Origin: DAIPKP01 sp964539095
Lineage (GTDB): Bacteria > Synergistota > Synergistia > Synergistales > Aminiphilaceae
Direction of reading: 5' to 3'
NCBI GenBank assembly: GCA_964539095.1
Contig: CAZIFL010000005.1
Location: 67,831 to 131,830, forward strand
Length of the DNA stretch: 64,000 bases
A program made the position numbers and the translations under genes. Numbering within the stretch: position 1 is the stretch's first letter; each line of letters opens with the position of its first letter. The notes beneath the pieces were generated by a model that did no database searches, was not told the DNA's origin, and saw only the letters and a list, made by a program, of their open reading frames with translations. This document shows, piece by piece, positions 31,471-39,993 of the stretch.

Positions 31471-33528
31471 ATGAATTCGCTTCGTGGTAGGTTGATCGGA
31501 ATATTTCTTGTGGTGGCCCTTTCGGCTATGGGTATCATCGGGTTTTTTGCGCTCTCCCGTTCCAGCCAGGCCATTATTGATGCCAGCTGGAAAGAGGGCG
31601 ATGCCCGGGCGGCGCACCTGGGGGACCGCATAAATGCTTACCTTCACGAGCGGGCCATGGTGATTCGGATGCAGGCGGATCGACACGTGGTTCGGGGAAT
31701 GAATTGGGAGCAAGTGGAGCCTTCCCTGGCAGATCTTTACAATGAGTATGACTTTTTCGATATCTTCGTCATTGATCTTGACGGAAGAGGACGTTTCGTC
31801 AGTCGAGATAAAGAGGGGAGTTATACGGATAGGGAGTACTTTATCCGAGCCGTGAAGGAGAAAAAATCCACCATCACGGAGCCCCTTATCTCCCGTTCCA
31901 CGGGAAAGCAGATCTTTGTCATCGCGAGTCCCATTATACGGGAGAACCGTGTGGTGGGAGTTCTTGCAGCCACCATTACCCTGGACACTCTCTCTCAAGA
32001 GGTCGGCGCAGTGCGATGGGGCGAGAGTGGTTATAGCTATCTCTTGGATAGCAAGGGGATTCTTGTAGTCCATCCGGTAAAGGAACTCATCGGAGAGCTT
32101 AACGCCACTGTGGCAAGTGAACGTATTGCTCCGGAACTCGCCATTGCCATGCAGCGGGGACTTAAGGGGGATGCCGGCCGAGTGGAGTACTTCTTCAACG
32201 GCCGAGACCAGATGAACGCTTACGCCCCGGTACCTCTCACAGGGTGGCTCGCCGCTCTTACCGCCCCCCGTGAGCAGTTTCTCGCCCCGGTGCGGGCCCT
32301 GCGTAACGTGATTCTTCTGGCCTCTCTGCTGGTAGGTTTGCTGATCATAGGGATATCCTTCTTCTTTGCCCGGAGCATTGCCAAGCCTATCGGAGGTGTG
32401 GTGGAGCTTCTCACCAAGCAGGCAAATCTGGATTTCCGATTTGACCATTCTAAAGCTTGGCTCCTGAAGGTGAAGCTTAAGGAAGTAGCCCAAATGGTCA
32501 AGGGGCTTGCCACCATGGAGACTGCCCTGAAGGATACCATCCGTTCCATTGCGGGGGTGGCGGAAAGCCTCGGAAGAGATGCTGAGGACTTTTCCGCCGT
32601 GGCGGAGGAGACCAACGCCAGCGTGGAAGAGGCCCGAAGCGGAGCGGAGACCTTGGGAAGCTCCATGGAAGTTATCGCCGCCATTGGAGAAGAACTCAAC
32701 GCCAGCGTGGAGGAAGTGGCCTCCGGTGCCAGCACCGTGGCCGCCAGAAGCAGCGAAGTGGCGGAAGAGGTGGAAGCCGCCCGCCATGCGGGAGAGGCGG
32801 GCATGGCGGCGGTAGGGGAGACGGTGAAGGATATGACAGAGCAAATTGCTCGGGTGGAAAAATCAACCAAGGCCACGGAAGAACTCGGGGAAAAGGCCGC
32901 TCAGATCCAGAAGATTGTCACCACCATCACGGGGATTGCAGACCAGACCAATCTCCTTGCCCTGAACGCCGCCATTGAGGCTGCCCGGGCGGGAGAAGCA
33001 GGCCGAGGCTTTGCGGTGGTGGCAGAGGAGGTTCGCAAACTCGCAGAGGAATCCAACTCCGCCGCAGGGAACATTGCGGATCTTGCGGGTTCCATAGCTT
33101 CGGATCTTCTTTCGGTGCAGCAGGGAGCGGAGCGCAACATGAAAGGCACTCGGAACGTGGATAAAAATGTTCGGGATGTCTCGGAGAAGATAGCCCTCAT
33201 CATGGAAGCCCTGGAAAAGATCGCCAGCTCTGCCCAGGATCTCGCCGCGGTGGGGGAAGAGCAGGCCGCCTCCAGCGAAGAGATCGCCGCAGCGGTGCAG
33301 GACATGGCGCAGAAGGTGAATGACTCCACCGGGGTGGCGGACTCCCTTCGGGGGCAGATGGGAGAAGTTGCTTCCGCGGCGGAGCGCGTCGCCCTGGGAG
33401 GCGAGGAGATGGCGAAGATCAGCGAGGATCTTCAGAAGCGTATCGGGGCCTTTGTGCTGGAGGAAGAGACCTCTTCCCCGCACAGTGCCCCTAAAGTTCT
33501 TTCCGTCTCTTCCTCCTCCAGAGCATAA
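31471..33528 (+). CDS. Methyl-accepting chemotaxis protein with periplasmic Cache domain
   Basis: 685 residues. Membrane helices at about 8-28 and 278-299 bracket a periplasmic sensor of double-Cache type (FIVDLDGRGRFVSRDKEGSYTDR-like core, with the second strand set KGILVVHPVKELIG). A HAMP-like region follows, then the signalling domain with its conserved hairpin tip (DQTNLLALNAAIEAARAGEA, near residues 488-507). Cache domains usually bind amino acids or small acids. No CheR/CheB tether peptide is present at the C-terminus, which ends in a Ser/Ala-rich tail. First gene of the 22-kb chemotaxis locus. Confidence 0.92.
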   Translation: MNSLRGRLIGIFLVVALSAMGIIGFFALSRSSQAIIDASWKEGDARAAHLGDRINAYLHERAMVIRMQADRHVVRGMNWEQVEPSLADLYNEYDFFDIFVIDLDGRGRFVSRDKEGSYTDREYFIRAVKEKKSTITEPLISRSTGKQIFVIASPIIRENRVVGVLAATITLDTLSQEVGAVRWGESGYSYLLDSKGILVVHPVKELIGELNATVASERIAPELAIAMQRGLKGDAGRVEYFFNGRDQMNAYAPVPLTGWLAALTAPREQFLAPVRALRNVILLASLLVGLLIIGISFFFARSIAKPIGGVVELLTKQANLDFRFDHSKAWLLKVKLKEVAQMVKGLATMETALKDTIRSIAGVAESLGRDAEDFSAVAEETNASVEEARSGAETLGSSMEVIAAIGEELNASVEEVASGASTVAARSSEVAEEVEAARHAGEAGMAAVGETVKDMTEQIARVEKSTKATEELGEKAAQIQKIVTTITGIADQTNLLALNAAIEAARAGEAGRGFAVVAEEVRKLAEESNSAAGNIADLAGSIASDLLSVQQGAERNMKGTRNVDKNVRDVSEKIALIMEALEKIASSAQDLAAVGEEQAASSEEIAAAVQDMAQKVNDSTGVADSLRGQMGEVASAAERVALGGEEMAKISEDLQKRIGAFVLEEETSSPHSAPKVLSVSSSSRA

Positions 33529-33560
33529 AAAATACGAAAAGAAACAAAGAAAAATGAAAG

Positions 33561-33603
33561 AACTCCCCGGTTTTGAGGAAGAAAGCCTCGAAACCGGGGA
33601 GTT
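33561..33603 (+). terminator. Long inverted repeat after the first receptor, probable terminator
   Basis: AACTCCCCGGTTT (33561-33573) pairs with AAACCGGGGAGTT (33591-33603), and TGAGG/CCTCG-type bases extend the stem inward. No T run follows, so it may act as a 3'-end stabiliser or weak terminator. Confidence 0.55.
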
Positions 33604-33778
33604 CTTGCGGCGAAGGGCTCTTCGAGAAAAGGCTTTCCTCCTCAAGGAGAAGAGAAGTAAGAACTCTCTTTCCTTTGATCCGAAGAATTTCATGGATTGT
33701 ACGATGGAGAATCTTCTCGTCTTTAAAAGATCTTTTCTTTTTTGTCATGACTAAATTCAGGCGCTCCAAGGGGTTTCC

Positions 33779-33807
33779 TTGTGTTTCAGAGAGGGAAACC
33801 CTATAAT
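33779..33807 (+). promoter_or_regulatory. Promoter of the second receptor gene
   Basis: TTGTGT and a perfect TATAAT are separated by 17 bases, leaving a leader of about 120 bases before the ATG. It looks like a sigma-70 promoter; I see no sigma-28 flagellar promoter here. Confidence 0.65.
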
Positions 33808-33931
33808 TATGACTAAGCTGGACCCGCAATTAAATTCAATTTTTTAATAAAAAACTTTACCCTTCTGGTCGGGGGAGTGCTTTTTTTTGCGAATCTTCAT
33901 ATTTTCATATTTTACGAAGGAGGGGTGTTCC

Positions 33932-36082
33932 ATGGCGTTACGGATGCGGTTGCGCGTGCGGGGTAAAATTGTGGTGATGGTGCTCTCGGTGGTTCTGGGG
34001 GTCTTTTTGGCGGTTTTCGGTACCGTGGCCTGGATGAATCAGCGGGAGAGCCTGAGGCAGGCCCAGGAGCTTTCTCTGGCCCTCTCCCGGGAGTTTGCCC
34101 ATCAGATTTCCGGCGAGTTCGAGATGGCTCTGGATACCGCCCGGGCTTTGGCCTTTGCCTTCGAGGGGCTCGCCGAGGCGGGAAAGGCGGATCGGGAGGT
34201 GCTCAACAGCATCCTGGAGCAGACCCTTCGCCAGAGCCCTGCCTTTATCGGGGTGTGGAGCTGCTGGGAGCCCAACGCTCTGGACGGCAAAGATGCGGAG
34301 TATGCCAACGCAGCGGGGCACGATGCCACGGGGCGGTTTATCCCCTACTGGTACCGCCAGGATGGCAGGGCTGCGTTGGAGCCCTCCCTCGGATACGATG
34401 TTCCCGGAGATGGAGACTACTATCTTCTTCCCATGAAAACCGGCAAGGAGACCCTTCTGGAGCCCTACTTCTACGAAGTGGGGGGAGAGAACATGCTTAT
34501 CACCAGCCTGGTGGTGCCGGTGGAGGTGAAGGGGCGACGGGCGGGAGTTGTGGGAATTGATGTGGCTTTGGAGACCATTCAGACCATCACCGAGAAGGCC
34601 CGGTTTTACGAAACCGGGTTTGGTCGCCTTCTTACGCACCAGGGGATGGTGGCGGCTCATCCCGAACGAAGCCGGGTGGGAGAGATAGCCAGAGAGATTC
34701 AGGATCCCGGAGGCGAGGAGGTCCTTAAGGATATCCAGAAGGGAGAGAGCTGGTTCCAAGAGGCATGGTCTGTGGCACTCAAAGAGATGACCTACAAGGC
34801 TTTTGCTCCCGTGCAGGTGGGGAACACCGGAACCCCTTGGAGCTTCAGTGCCGTTACCCAGGAAAGGGAGGTGTTCGCAGGGGCTAAAAGGTTGCTGTAC
34901 CTCACTTTTCTCCTGAGTACTCTGGGAATGCTTCTCATCACAGGTGTGCTCTTCTGGATCGCATCGCGCATCGTCAGACCCCTCAAAAAGGTGGTGGAGC
35001 TTGCGGTGCGAGCCCAGGGGGGAGACCTCACCATTACCCGGCAGGAGTTCGGCATCTCCAGTAAGGACGAGATGGGGGATATGGCGGAGGCTCTCGCCGC
35101 CATGGTCCACACCCAGGGTGAGACGGTGGGGCAGATTCGGGAGGTGGTCCAGGAGGTAAATCAGGCCGCCGCATCTCTGGTGGAACTCTCGGAGAAGGTG
35201 GATCGGGATACGGAGGAAGTCAAAAAGAGCATTGACGAGGCCTCGGAGCTTTCGGAATCCAACAGCGCCTCCATCAAGGAGACCACCGCGGGAGTGGAGG
35301 AGGTCTCCGGAGGAGCCCAGACCATCGCTAGGGCCGCCTTGGAGGGAGCCCAGGCGGGAGCCAGGGCGGGGGATACCGCCACCTCCTCTGTGGAGAAGGT
35401 GCGGGCCATGGTGGGTAACCTTGATGTGGTGGGAGAGAAATCCCACGAAAGCATTCAGGCCATATCGGGACTTGCAGCGGCAGTGAAGAACATCGCAGGC
35501 TTTGTTACTATCATTACGAACATAGCGGATCAGACCAATCTGCTGGCTCTCAACGCCGCCATCGAAGCCGCCCGGGCGGGAGAAGCGGGGCGGGGCTTTG
35601 CGGTGGTGGCGGAGGAGGTGCGTAAACTCGCGGAAGAGAGCAACCAAGCCGCAGGAGAGGTCTCCAAACTTATCACCCAGCTTGAACAGAGTACTAAAAG
35701 CTCCATCGCCGTCACCGAAGAATCCGGGGGGATTCTCAAAAATACCCTGGAGCAGGCCCGGGAGGCCCAGGAGGAGCTGCATCTCGCCATGGAGGAGATC
35801 CGCATCGTGGTGGCCTCCATCGGAAACGTGGCCTCCACCTCTCAGGAGCAGGCGGCCTCCAGCCAGGAGATGGCCTCCGCCATGGATCAGATCACCCTGG
35901 GGACCACCCGTATCGCCGAACGCATCCGGGATATCGGTGGTGCCTCCGAGAGCACCGCGGAAAACGCCGAGGCGGTGGCGGAGCTTGCAAAAAATCTTCA
36001 GAGCCGGGGAGAGGAGCTTCTGCGGCGGGTGCAGCAGTTTCGCACCTCGGAAGCCTCCCGAAAGCCCTCTCTTTCCAGATAG
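33932..36082 (+). CDS. Methyl-accepting chemotaxis protein with Cache domain
   Basis: 716 residues. The ATG at 33932 has GAAGGAGGGG upstream; the earlier in-frame ATG at 33887 has none. Membrane helices at about 10-32 and 320-343 flank a large double-Cache sensor with the family segments FIGVWSCWEPNALDG, GRFIPYWYRQDG and GKETLLEPYFYEVGG-like residues. HAMP and a full signalling domain follow, with the tip DQTNLLALNAAIEAARAGEA near residues 533-552. The sensor type often recognises amino acids. It is followed by a strong pair of hairpins, so it is probably its own transcription unit. Confidence 0.92.
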   Translation: MALRMRLRVRGKIVVMVLSVVLGVFLAVFGTVAWMNQRESLRQAQELSLALSREFAHQISGEFEMALDTARALAFAFEGLAEAGKADREVLNSILEQTLRQSPAFIGVWSCWEPNALDGKDAEYANAAGHDATGRFIPYWYRQDGRAALEPSLGYDVPGDGDYYLLPMKTGKETLLEPYFYEVGGENMLITSLVVPVEVKGRRAGVVGIDVALETIQTITEKARFYETGFGRLLTHQGMVAAHPERSRVGEIAREIQDPGGEEVLKDIQKGESWFQEAWSVALKEMTYKAFAPVQVGNTGTPWSFSAVTQEREVFAGAKRLLYLTFLLSTLGMLLITGVLFWIASRIVRPLKKVVELAVRAQGGDLTITRQEFGISSKDEMGDMAEALAAMVHTQGETVGQIREVVQEVNQAAASLVELSEKVDRDTEEVKKSIDEASELSESNSASIKETTAGVEEVSGGAQTIARAALEGAQAGARAGDTATSSVEKVRAMVGNLDVVGEKSHESIQAISGLAAAVKNIAGFVTIITNIADQTNLLALNAAIEAARAGEAGRGFAVVAEEVRKLAEESNQAAGEVSKLITQLEQSTKSSIAVTEESGGILKNTLEQAREAQEELHLAMEEIRIVVASIGNVASTSQEQAASSQEMASAMDQITLGTTRIAERIRDIGGASESTAENAEAVAELAKNLQSRGEELLRRVQQFRTSEASRKPSLSR

Positions 36083-36409
36083 TTCCGGAGGAGCATTATA
36101 GGAGAATCCTTTACACAAACAATCCGAGACACTCCTATCCAAGAGAGTGTCTCGGATTGTTTGTGGGGTTCCCACAAAATTTTTGAGAGCCTTTGATGGA
36201 TTGCCACCAAAAAGGAAAAAATCATGCCCTTTTGAGTAAATTTCATAAGTTCTTCTTTTTTCCCATAAAAAGTTTGTTAGAATGGAAGAGTAGCAAACAC
36301 TGCAGAAGCAAACGTTGCAGGGGTAATAGAGCGGGAAACTCCGAAAAGGCTGCTTTTCGGAGTATAAAGTAATTTCTAAATAAGCGTATCCATGGAGGAG
36401 TTGACGAGT
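36083..36409. other. Gap with tandem hairpins before the third receptor gene
   Basis: This 327-base gap contains the terminators at 36115-36185 and a further perfect hairpin, ACTCCGAAAAG/CTTTTCGGAGT (36338-36363), about 46 bases before the next start. The stretch 36286-36335 repeats GCAAACACTGCAG and GCAAACGTTGCAG-like sequence. A TAGAAT at 36278 could be a -10 box, but its -35 is poor. Confidence 0.4.
36115..36185 (+). terminator. Tandem terminator hairpins
   Basis: A perfect 20-base palindrome (36115-36134 with 36145-36164, ten-base loop) is followed at once by TTGTGGG-GTT-CCCACAA and ATTTTT. The second hairpin with its T tract is a standard terminator, and the first is unusually long and perfect. 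The two overlap at TTGT, so they could compete. Confidence 0.75.
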
Positions 36410-37744
36410 ATGAACACGTATGTAGCATGGCTCCGCAGTCGAAAATTCTGGATGCTTTTGGGAGGAGTTCTGCTACTCCTTCTTGGGGGAGGAGGTTTTC
36501 TCTGGGGAATCCGTTTCCTGGTCGTAACAGCCCTTCAGGGGGAGGAGGCGGCCAGGGCATCCTCCCTCCTCAGAGCACTTGGACTCTCCTTTCTCTTCTC
36601 GCTCCTTTTCTGGGGGGGGATTTTTCTCGGAGGGCTCTTCCGGCTCCAGGGGCTTCTTCGCAGTGCCACGGAGCATGCCCGGAACCTTAGGGAGGGGAAC
36701 CTTGAAATTGAGATAGCTCCTCGGCTTTTGCAGCGTCGTGGAGCTTTAGGGGATCTCTTCCGCTCTCTGGATACTCTGGGGGGAACGCTTCAGGGGCTGG
36801 TAAAAAAGCTTGAGCGAAGCACGGATAATCTGGCCTTCATCGCCGAGGCCCTGCTCTCTCTGGCGGAAAAAGAGGGGGGCTCCGTGGAGGGGATTCGTAA
36901 CTCTATACGCCAGGTGCGCTCTCTTGCAGAGGGGAACTCCCAGGCGGTGGGGCATACCAACCAGAGGGTGGAACTGGTCTCTTCCGGGGCCAGGAATACT
37001 GCAGAATCCGCCCTTCAGGGGGTGGAGGCGGGGAAGAGTACCCTCCAGGGTGCCCGCTCTTCCGCTGCAAGCATTGAAGAGACTATTGCCAGCATCAACC
37101 ATGTGGGTGAAAAGTCCCAGGAGTCGGTGCAACGTATCGGTGAACTGGCGCAGTCGGTGGAGCGGATCGGAGGATTTGTTGCCACCATCACCAAGATCGC
37201 GGATCAGACAAACCTTCTCGCCCTGAACGCCGCCATTGAGGCCGCCCGGGCGGGGGATCAGGGGCGAGGCTTTGCGGTGGTGGCGGAAGAGGTGCGGAAG
37301 CTTGCTGAGGAGTCCGGCCGGGCGGCGGGGCAGATCTCCGGGCTTATCGAAAAGCTTCAGGAAAACGCCCAGGCCTCTTTGGATGTAACCTCCCAGGCGG
37401 GGGGGATCATGGAGCGGGCGGTGGCCTCCTCTCTGGGAACCCGGGACCAGCTGGGCCAGATGGTACAGCAGGTGGAGCAGCTTCTCTCAGCTCTGGATCA
37501 TATCGCCTCCATCTCGCAGGAACAGGCAACCTCCAGCGAAGAGATGATCTCCTCCATGGAGACTCTGGGAGACTCCTCGGGAGAGCTTTCGGAGCTTGCG
37601 GGAGAGGTGAACGAGTCGGTGGACGAGGTGGTACGGGTGGCGGAAGAAGTGGTGGGAGAGGCCCAGAAGCTCAACGGTGCGGCGGACGAACTGCGCGATC
37701 TTCTGGAGGAGTTCGGGGTCTCCCGGGATATATGTTTCTTCTAG
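36410..37744 (+). CDS. Methyl-accepting chemotaxis protein without periplasmic sensor
   Basis: 444 residues. The ATG at 36410 has GGAGGAG nine bases upstream. Two membrane helices (about 10-35 and 47-75) are separated by only about 15 residues, so there is no periplasmic ligand domain. A HAMP-like segment follows directly, and then the signalling domain, tip DQTNLLALNAAIEAARAGDQ near residues 264-283. Such receptors may sense the membrane state, energy level or a partner protein. It is followed 27 bases later by a gene of unknown function, then the STAS, CheY and CheA genes. Confidence 0.9.
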   Translation: MNTYVAWLRSRKFWMLLGGVLLLLLGGGGFLWGIRFLVVTALQGEEAARASSLLRALGLSFLFSLLFWGGIFLGGLFRLQGLLRSATEHARNLREGNLEIEIAPRLLQRRGALGDLFRSLDTLGGTLQGLVKKLERSTDNLAFIAEALLSLAEKEGGSVEGIRNSIRQVRSLAEGNSQAVGHTNQRVELVSSGARNTAESALQGVEAGKSTLQGARSSAASIEETIASINHVGEKSQESVQRIGELAQSVERIGGFVATITKIADQTNLLALNAAIEAARAGDQGRGFAVVAEEVRKLAEESGRAAGQISGLIEKLQENAQASLDVTSQAGGIMERAVASSLGTRDQLGQMVQQVEQLLSALDHIASISQEQATSSEEMISSMETLGDSSGELSELAGEVNESVDEVVRVAEEVVGEAQKLNGAADELRDLLEEFGVSRDICFF

Positions 37745-37771
37745 AGAATACATTCCTGTAGACGTGAGAGG

Positions 37772-38662
37772 GTGATCCCGTTGGAGATCTTCGAAAATCC
37801 TGATCCGAGCGCTCTTCTTCGGCTGCTGGAAGAGATGGAACCCCGGTATGAGCCCTCTTTTGTCTCCCTGGGCTACCTGATTCAAGAGATGTACGGCACA
37901 GTGCTTTCTCTCGTCTCCCGGGTGCTGGAGATGGAGAGGCTCGGGGCTTTTTCAAAAGAGCCCCGGTACTGCCATATTCCCCTTGGGGTGGAGGCTCTGC
38001 GGCGGCAAACCGAGGGTCTTATGGAGCTTCTGCAGTTTCCCGATGCCGCTTGTCAGCGGAGGGGGCATATCCTCCAGGGACTTCGGGAATTTTACGAAAG
38101 GCCCTCCTCGCTCCTCCTCGAACTTCAGAGCACACAGCTTGAAAAACTTTTAGAAGACACTGTACACTTTCGCATGGAATGTGCCAGTACGACAAAAGCG
38201 ATGGCAGATCAGGTTTTTTATATGCGGCAAGGCCTCGAAAAAAAACCTCTCCGGAAAGGAACAGCTCTCTCTCTGGAAGGTTCTGGGTATGTTTCGCTTC
38301 AGGAAGTTTTGCTTCCTCTGGGGGAGGAGGCCTTTAAGATGGACTCTCTGGCCTTTCTTTTTCGGAAGGAGGGAGCCTTTATCGAAAAGCTTGAAGAGGA
38401 ATACAGTACCGCCCTTGGGGAGCTTCGGAGAATAGCCGAAGAAATGACACCTTTTCAGGAAGCCTCGGAGGGGATGCCGCAGGGCATTTCAGGAGATATC
38501 CCCCAGGAGAGGGCATTTTTGCAGATCTTTCAGGGCTACTCTACCCGCGAGGAACGCCACGTTTTTCGTGAGTTTTTCGCCTCCCGGGGAGGCATACCGG
38601 AATATGCTGCTTCTGCGGAAGATGCGGAACAGGGCGACATCTCCGGAGTAGATTTTTTTTAG
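37772..38662 (+). CDS. Unknown helical protein of the chemotaxis operon
   Basis: 296 residues from a GTG; a TTG three codons later, with GAGAGG nine bases upstream, is an equally good start. The sequence is mostly alpha-helical, with long Leu/Glu-rich stretches (for example FEIPSD-free helices such as LLLELQSTQLEKLLEDTV near residues 115-132 and KLEEEYSTALGELRRIAEEM near 208-227). It has no membrane segment or recognised motif. It ends in an acidic tail, DAEQGDISGVDFF, which might be a short docking peptide. Position between a receptor and the STAS/CheY/CheA genes suggests a chemotaxis accessory protein, for instance a phosphatase or scaffold. I cannot assign a family. Confidence 0.65.
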   Translation: MIPLEIFENPDPSALLRLLEEMEPRYEPSFVSLGYLIQEMYGTVLSLVSRVLEMERLGAFSKEPRYCHIPLGVEALRRQTEGLMELLQFPDAACQRRGHILQGLREFYERPSSLLLELQSTQLEKLLEDTVHFRMECASTTKAMADQVFYMRQGLEKKPLRKGTALSLEGSGYVSLQEVLLPLGEEAFKMDSLAFLFRKEGAFIEKLEEEYSTALGELRRIAEEMTPFQEASEGMPQGISGDIPQERAFLQIFQGYSTREERHVFREFFASRGGIPEYAASAEDAEQGDISGVDFF

Positions 38663-38706
38663 CCTCCTTTCACAACAACCCGCAAGGGCGAGGCCGGAGA
38701 TGTTCC

Positions 38707-39063
38707 GTGAGAGAGATCAGTTGCAGAAAATTGTTACGGCAAGTTACGGAAAGGACCGATGCGGCCATGATGGTACAGCAAGAAGAACATGAAGGAGTTC
38801 TGACGCTTCGGATAGAGGGGGCTCTCTCCATCTACGAAGTGGCCCACTGTAAAGAAGAGCTTCTGGGCTCTCTTCACCATGAAGGCCCCTTGGAGCTTGA
38901 TTTACAGGGCCTCACGGAGTGCGATCTTGCGGGACTGCAGCTTCTGCTGGGGTGTCGCAAAAGCAGAATCCAGCACAAACGACCTTTATGCTTCACGAAT
39001 ATCCCCCAGGTGGTGAAGGATCTTGCCAGAAGCGGGGGAATTCAGGAGAAAGATCTGCGGTAA
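38707..39063 (+). CDS. STAS-domain protein
   Basis: 118 residues from the GTG at 38707, or 98 to 99 residues from the ATG at 38766, which has AAGGA ten bases upstream and gives a cleaner domain boundary. The STAS core is visible: GVLTLRIEGALSIYEV, then LELDLQGLTECDLAGLQLLL, where anti-sigma-factor antagonists carry a phosphorylatable Ser/Thr near the start of that helix; here the position reads Cys-Asp. It likely binds a kinase or histidine-phosphotransfer partner. STAS proteins occur in several chemotaxis loci as regulators next to CheA. Confidence 0.75.
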   Translation: MREISCRKLLRQVTERTDAAMMVQQEEHEGVLTLRIEGALSIYEVAHCKEELLGSLHHEGPLELDLQGLTECDLAGLQLLLGCRKSRIQHKRPLCFTNIPQVVKDLARSGGIQEKDLR

Positions 39064-39184
39064 AAATGCCTTTTTTCGGGAGGTGCGCCGAAGGGGAGTC
39101 TGGGGGAAGAGATGCCACCATGGCACGAGAGCCCTGGAGATTATGGCAGGGATAGACGAGAATGTGGCGCGGGGAGGTTTGAAC

Positions 39185-39550
39185 ATGAGTAAAACTATTA
39201 TGACAGCAGATGATTCCACCAGCGTACGGCAGATGATCTCTACTACCCTCAAGGGGGCGGGGTACGATGTGATCGAGGCGAAAGATGGCAAGGATGCCCT
39301 GGGCAAAATTCAGAGTTCCCGGGTGGATATGCTGATTACGGATCTTAACATGCCCAACATGAACGGCATTGAATTGGTGAAGGAGGTTCGGGGGCTCTCC
39401 CAGTACCGCTTCCTTCCCATCATTATGCTTACCACAGAATCCCAGGATTCAAAAAAGCAGGAGGGAAAGGCGGCGGGTGCCACGGGATGGATCGTGAAGC
39501 CCTTCAAGCCGGATCAGCTCATCACGGTGGTAAAAAAGGTTCTCAAGTAG
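39185..39550 (+). CDS. cheY: CheY-type response regulator 1
   Basis: 121 residues from the ATG at 39185, with GGGGAGG eight bases upstream. It is a single receiver domain: acidic pair Asp9-Asp10, phosphoacceptor Asp53 in ITDLNMPNMNG, the Thr of MLTTES, and the lysine of WIVKPF. CheA in the same operon would phosphorylate it, and it would then bind the flagellar motor switch. A second CheY follows after 38 bases. Which of the two drives the motor and which acts as a phosphate sink cannot be told from the sequence. Confidence 0.93.
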   Translation: MSKTIMTADDSTSVRQMISTTLKGAGYDVIEAKDGKDALGKIQSSRVDMLITDLNMPNMNGIELVKEVRGLSQYRFLPIIMLTTESQDSKKQEGKAAGATGWIVKPFKPDQLITVVKKVLK

Positions 39551-39588
39551 CTCAAGAGGCTACAGGATGTACAGAAGGGGGAATTTCT

Positions 39589-39969
39589 ATGGCACAGACC
39601 ATTCTTCTGGTAGAAGACGCTCCGAGTTCCCGGAAGATGTTTAAATTTACCCTCACCAAGGCGGGATACCAGGTGGTGGAGGCGGAAGATGGCAGAGATG
39701 CCTTGAAAAAATTGCAGTCCCTTTCGCCGGACCTGCTCATCACGGATGTTCACATGCCCCATATGGACGGCCTTTCCTTTGTTCGGGAGCTTCGCAAAAA
39801 TTCCCGCCATAAGGATGTCCCTGTGATCCTGCTGACATCGGATTCCACAGATCCTGTGAAGGATGAGGGAAAGGCTCTCGGAATATCTGCGTGGATCGGC
39901 AAACCCTGCAAGGCGGAGCGTTTTCTGGAGCTGGTGAACAAAGTGTTGCAGCAGCGTTCCGGGAAGTAA
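39589..39969 (+). CDS. CheY-type response regulator 2
   Basis: 126 residues with AGAAGGGGG before the ATG. Receiver features are Glu9-Asp10, phosphoacceptor Asp53 in ITDVHMPHMDG, LLTSDS and the lysine of WIGKPC. It is related to the preceding CheY but differs at the acidic pair (Glu-Asp) and in having Cys after the conserved Lys-Pro. Paired CheY proteins usually split into an output regulator and a phosphate sink. It sits 24 bases before cheA. Confidence 0.9.
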   Translation: MAQTILLVEDAPSSRKMFKFTLTKAGYQVVEAEDGRDALKKLQSLSPDLLITDVHMPHMDGLSFVRELRKNSRHKDVPVILLTSDSTDPVKDEGKALGISAWIGKPCKAERFLELVNKVLQQRSGK

Positions 39970-39993
39970 TTCCCAGATGGGGGAGTATTTTTC

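Larger units (their letters stand above)
33529..33931. other. Regulatory gap between the first two receptor genes
   Basis: The 403-base gap holds a long inverted repeat at 33561-33603 and a good promoter at 33779-33807, listed separately. The middle part (33610-33770) is A-rich, with no conserved coding frame. A small RNA is possible but not shown. Confidence 0.4.

Noticed and set aside
33938..36175. 745-codon open frame antisense to the second receptor
   Set aside because: Opposite a canonical chemoreceptor; the translation is His/Gly/Leu-rich without any family.
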